From Micavibrio sp. (GTDB lineage: Bacteria > Pseudomonadota > Alphaproteobacteria > Micavibrionales > UBA2020), in the NCBI GenBank assembly GCA_028283745.1, contig JAPWJZ010000006.1, positions 1 to 64,000 of the forward strand: 64,000 bases of DNA, written 5' to 3'. Shown piece by piece: positions 63,738 through 64,000 of the stretch (positions within the stretch are counted from its first letter, which is position 1; the number at the start of each line of letters is the position of its first letter). The notes beneath the pieces are model-generated. The model saw only the letters and a program-made list of their open reading frames with translations, was not told where the DNA came from and ran no database searches. Position numbers and translations under genes: made by a program.

Positions 63738-63854
63738 ACTGATTTTTGAAACGGGTGTTTGCTGGAACTTATTCCGCATTCACGCTATTTGTTCCATTGC
63801 CCGCCCGTGCTACGTCCGGCGGGGTAACACGTTATCAATGGGAAATACCTCATA

Positions 63855-64000
63855 ATGAAAAAAAGCAAAATTCTAGCCGCGACGCTCGGCCTGATGCTCC
63901 TCGGCGCTTCCGTCGCGCATGCGGATGACCGCGATTACTATGAAGACCATGAACACGGCGGCCATGGCCACTACGAAGCCAGCCATCGCGCGCAGGAAGC
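63855..64000 (+). CDS. Start of a secreted His/Asp/Glu-rich protein (runs off the window)
   Basis: The frame begins MKKSKILAATLGLMLLGASVAHADD, a clear signal peptide with an AHA-D cleavage site. The mature part opens with DDRDYYEDHEHGGHGHYEAS, rich in His, Asp and Tyr, suggesting metal binding. The remaining sequence is to the right of the window. Not recognised. Confidence 0.7.
   Translation, partial: MKKSKILAATLGLMLLGASVAHADDRDYYEDHEHGGHGHYEASHRAQE

Overview
The window looks like an alphaproteobacterial chromosome with a foreign integrated element on its left end. Evidence for the class: the rRNA operon order 16S - tRNA-Ile(GAU) - tRNA-Ala(UGC) - 23S - 5S - tRNA-fMet, an OxyR/KatA pair, a plant/alphaproteobacterial-type glutamate-cysteine ligase, and leucine-degradation (liu) genes. 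The high-GC coding style and many lineage-specific small membrane proteins would fit a Micavibrio-like lineage, but that is a guess. All functions are read from sequence motifs and family knowledge; no searches were run.

Layout. (1) About 1-8.4 kb: an integrative element ending in a tyrosine integrase beside tRNA-fMet. It carries an HNH-like protein tail, an AbiE-type toxin-antitoxin pair, small element genes, an ArdC-like protein fused to the C-terminal half of a ThiF/E1-like protein and followed by a DUF6527 protein, a membrane-anchored SNase, a zinc-ribbon miniprotein and a Nudix hydrolase. (2) 8.4-14.1 kb: a complete rRNA operon on the minus strand with promoter, boxA-like site, processing stems and terminators. 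(3) 14.4-34.6 kb: leucine catabolism in two blocks, HMG-CoA lyase plus MCC alpha at 15.3-18.9 kb and a crotonase (probable methylglutaconyl-CoA hydratase) plus MCC beta at 30-33.4 kb. Between them lie four paralogous HExGH zincin-like genes, a monothiol glutaredoxin, a MazG-like hydrolase, a SAM-hydrolase-like (DUF62) protein and a DUF808 membrane protein. (4) 34.7-48 kb: ankyrin protein, TldD, a divergent-signature ClC channel, divergent oxyR/katA, a membrane protein with a 36-residue upstream mini-gene, GIY-YIG, SDR, GshA, RsmE and UbiA. (5) 47.9-55.8 kb: a secreted DUF2927-like protein, an NTP pyrophosphohydrolase, a CheY-like regulator, an HTH-REC fusion, a PAS histidine kinase and a PhoU-like/PiT phosphate pair. 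(6) 55.8-64 kb: HU, ABC-F ATPase, DUF2892, HxlR/SDR divergent pair, ABC exporter, DgkA, cold-shock protein, RlmJ and the start of a secreted His-rich protein.

The two most unusual items are the four-member family of cytosolic-looking zincins (19.1-25.9 kb), which share an N-terminal IFN...DFPxLxGRF-type motif and a HExGH...E(T/A)AADxYA signature, and the ArdC/ThiF chimera plus DUF6527 in the element, which looks like the stump of a bacterial ubiquitin-like conjugation operon.
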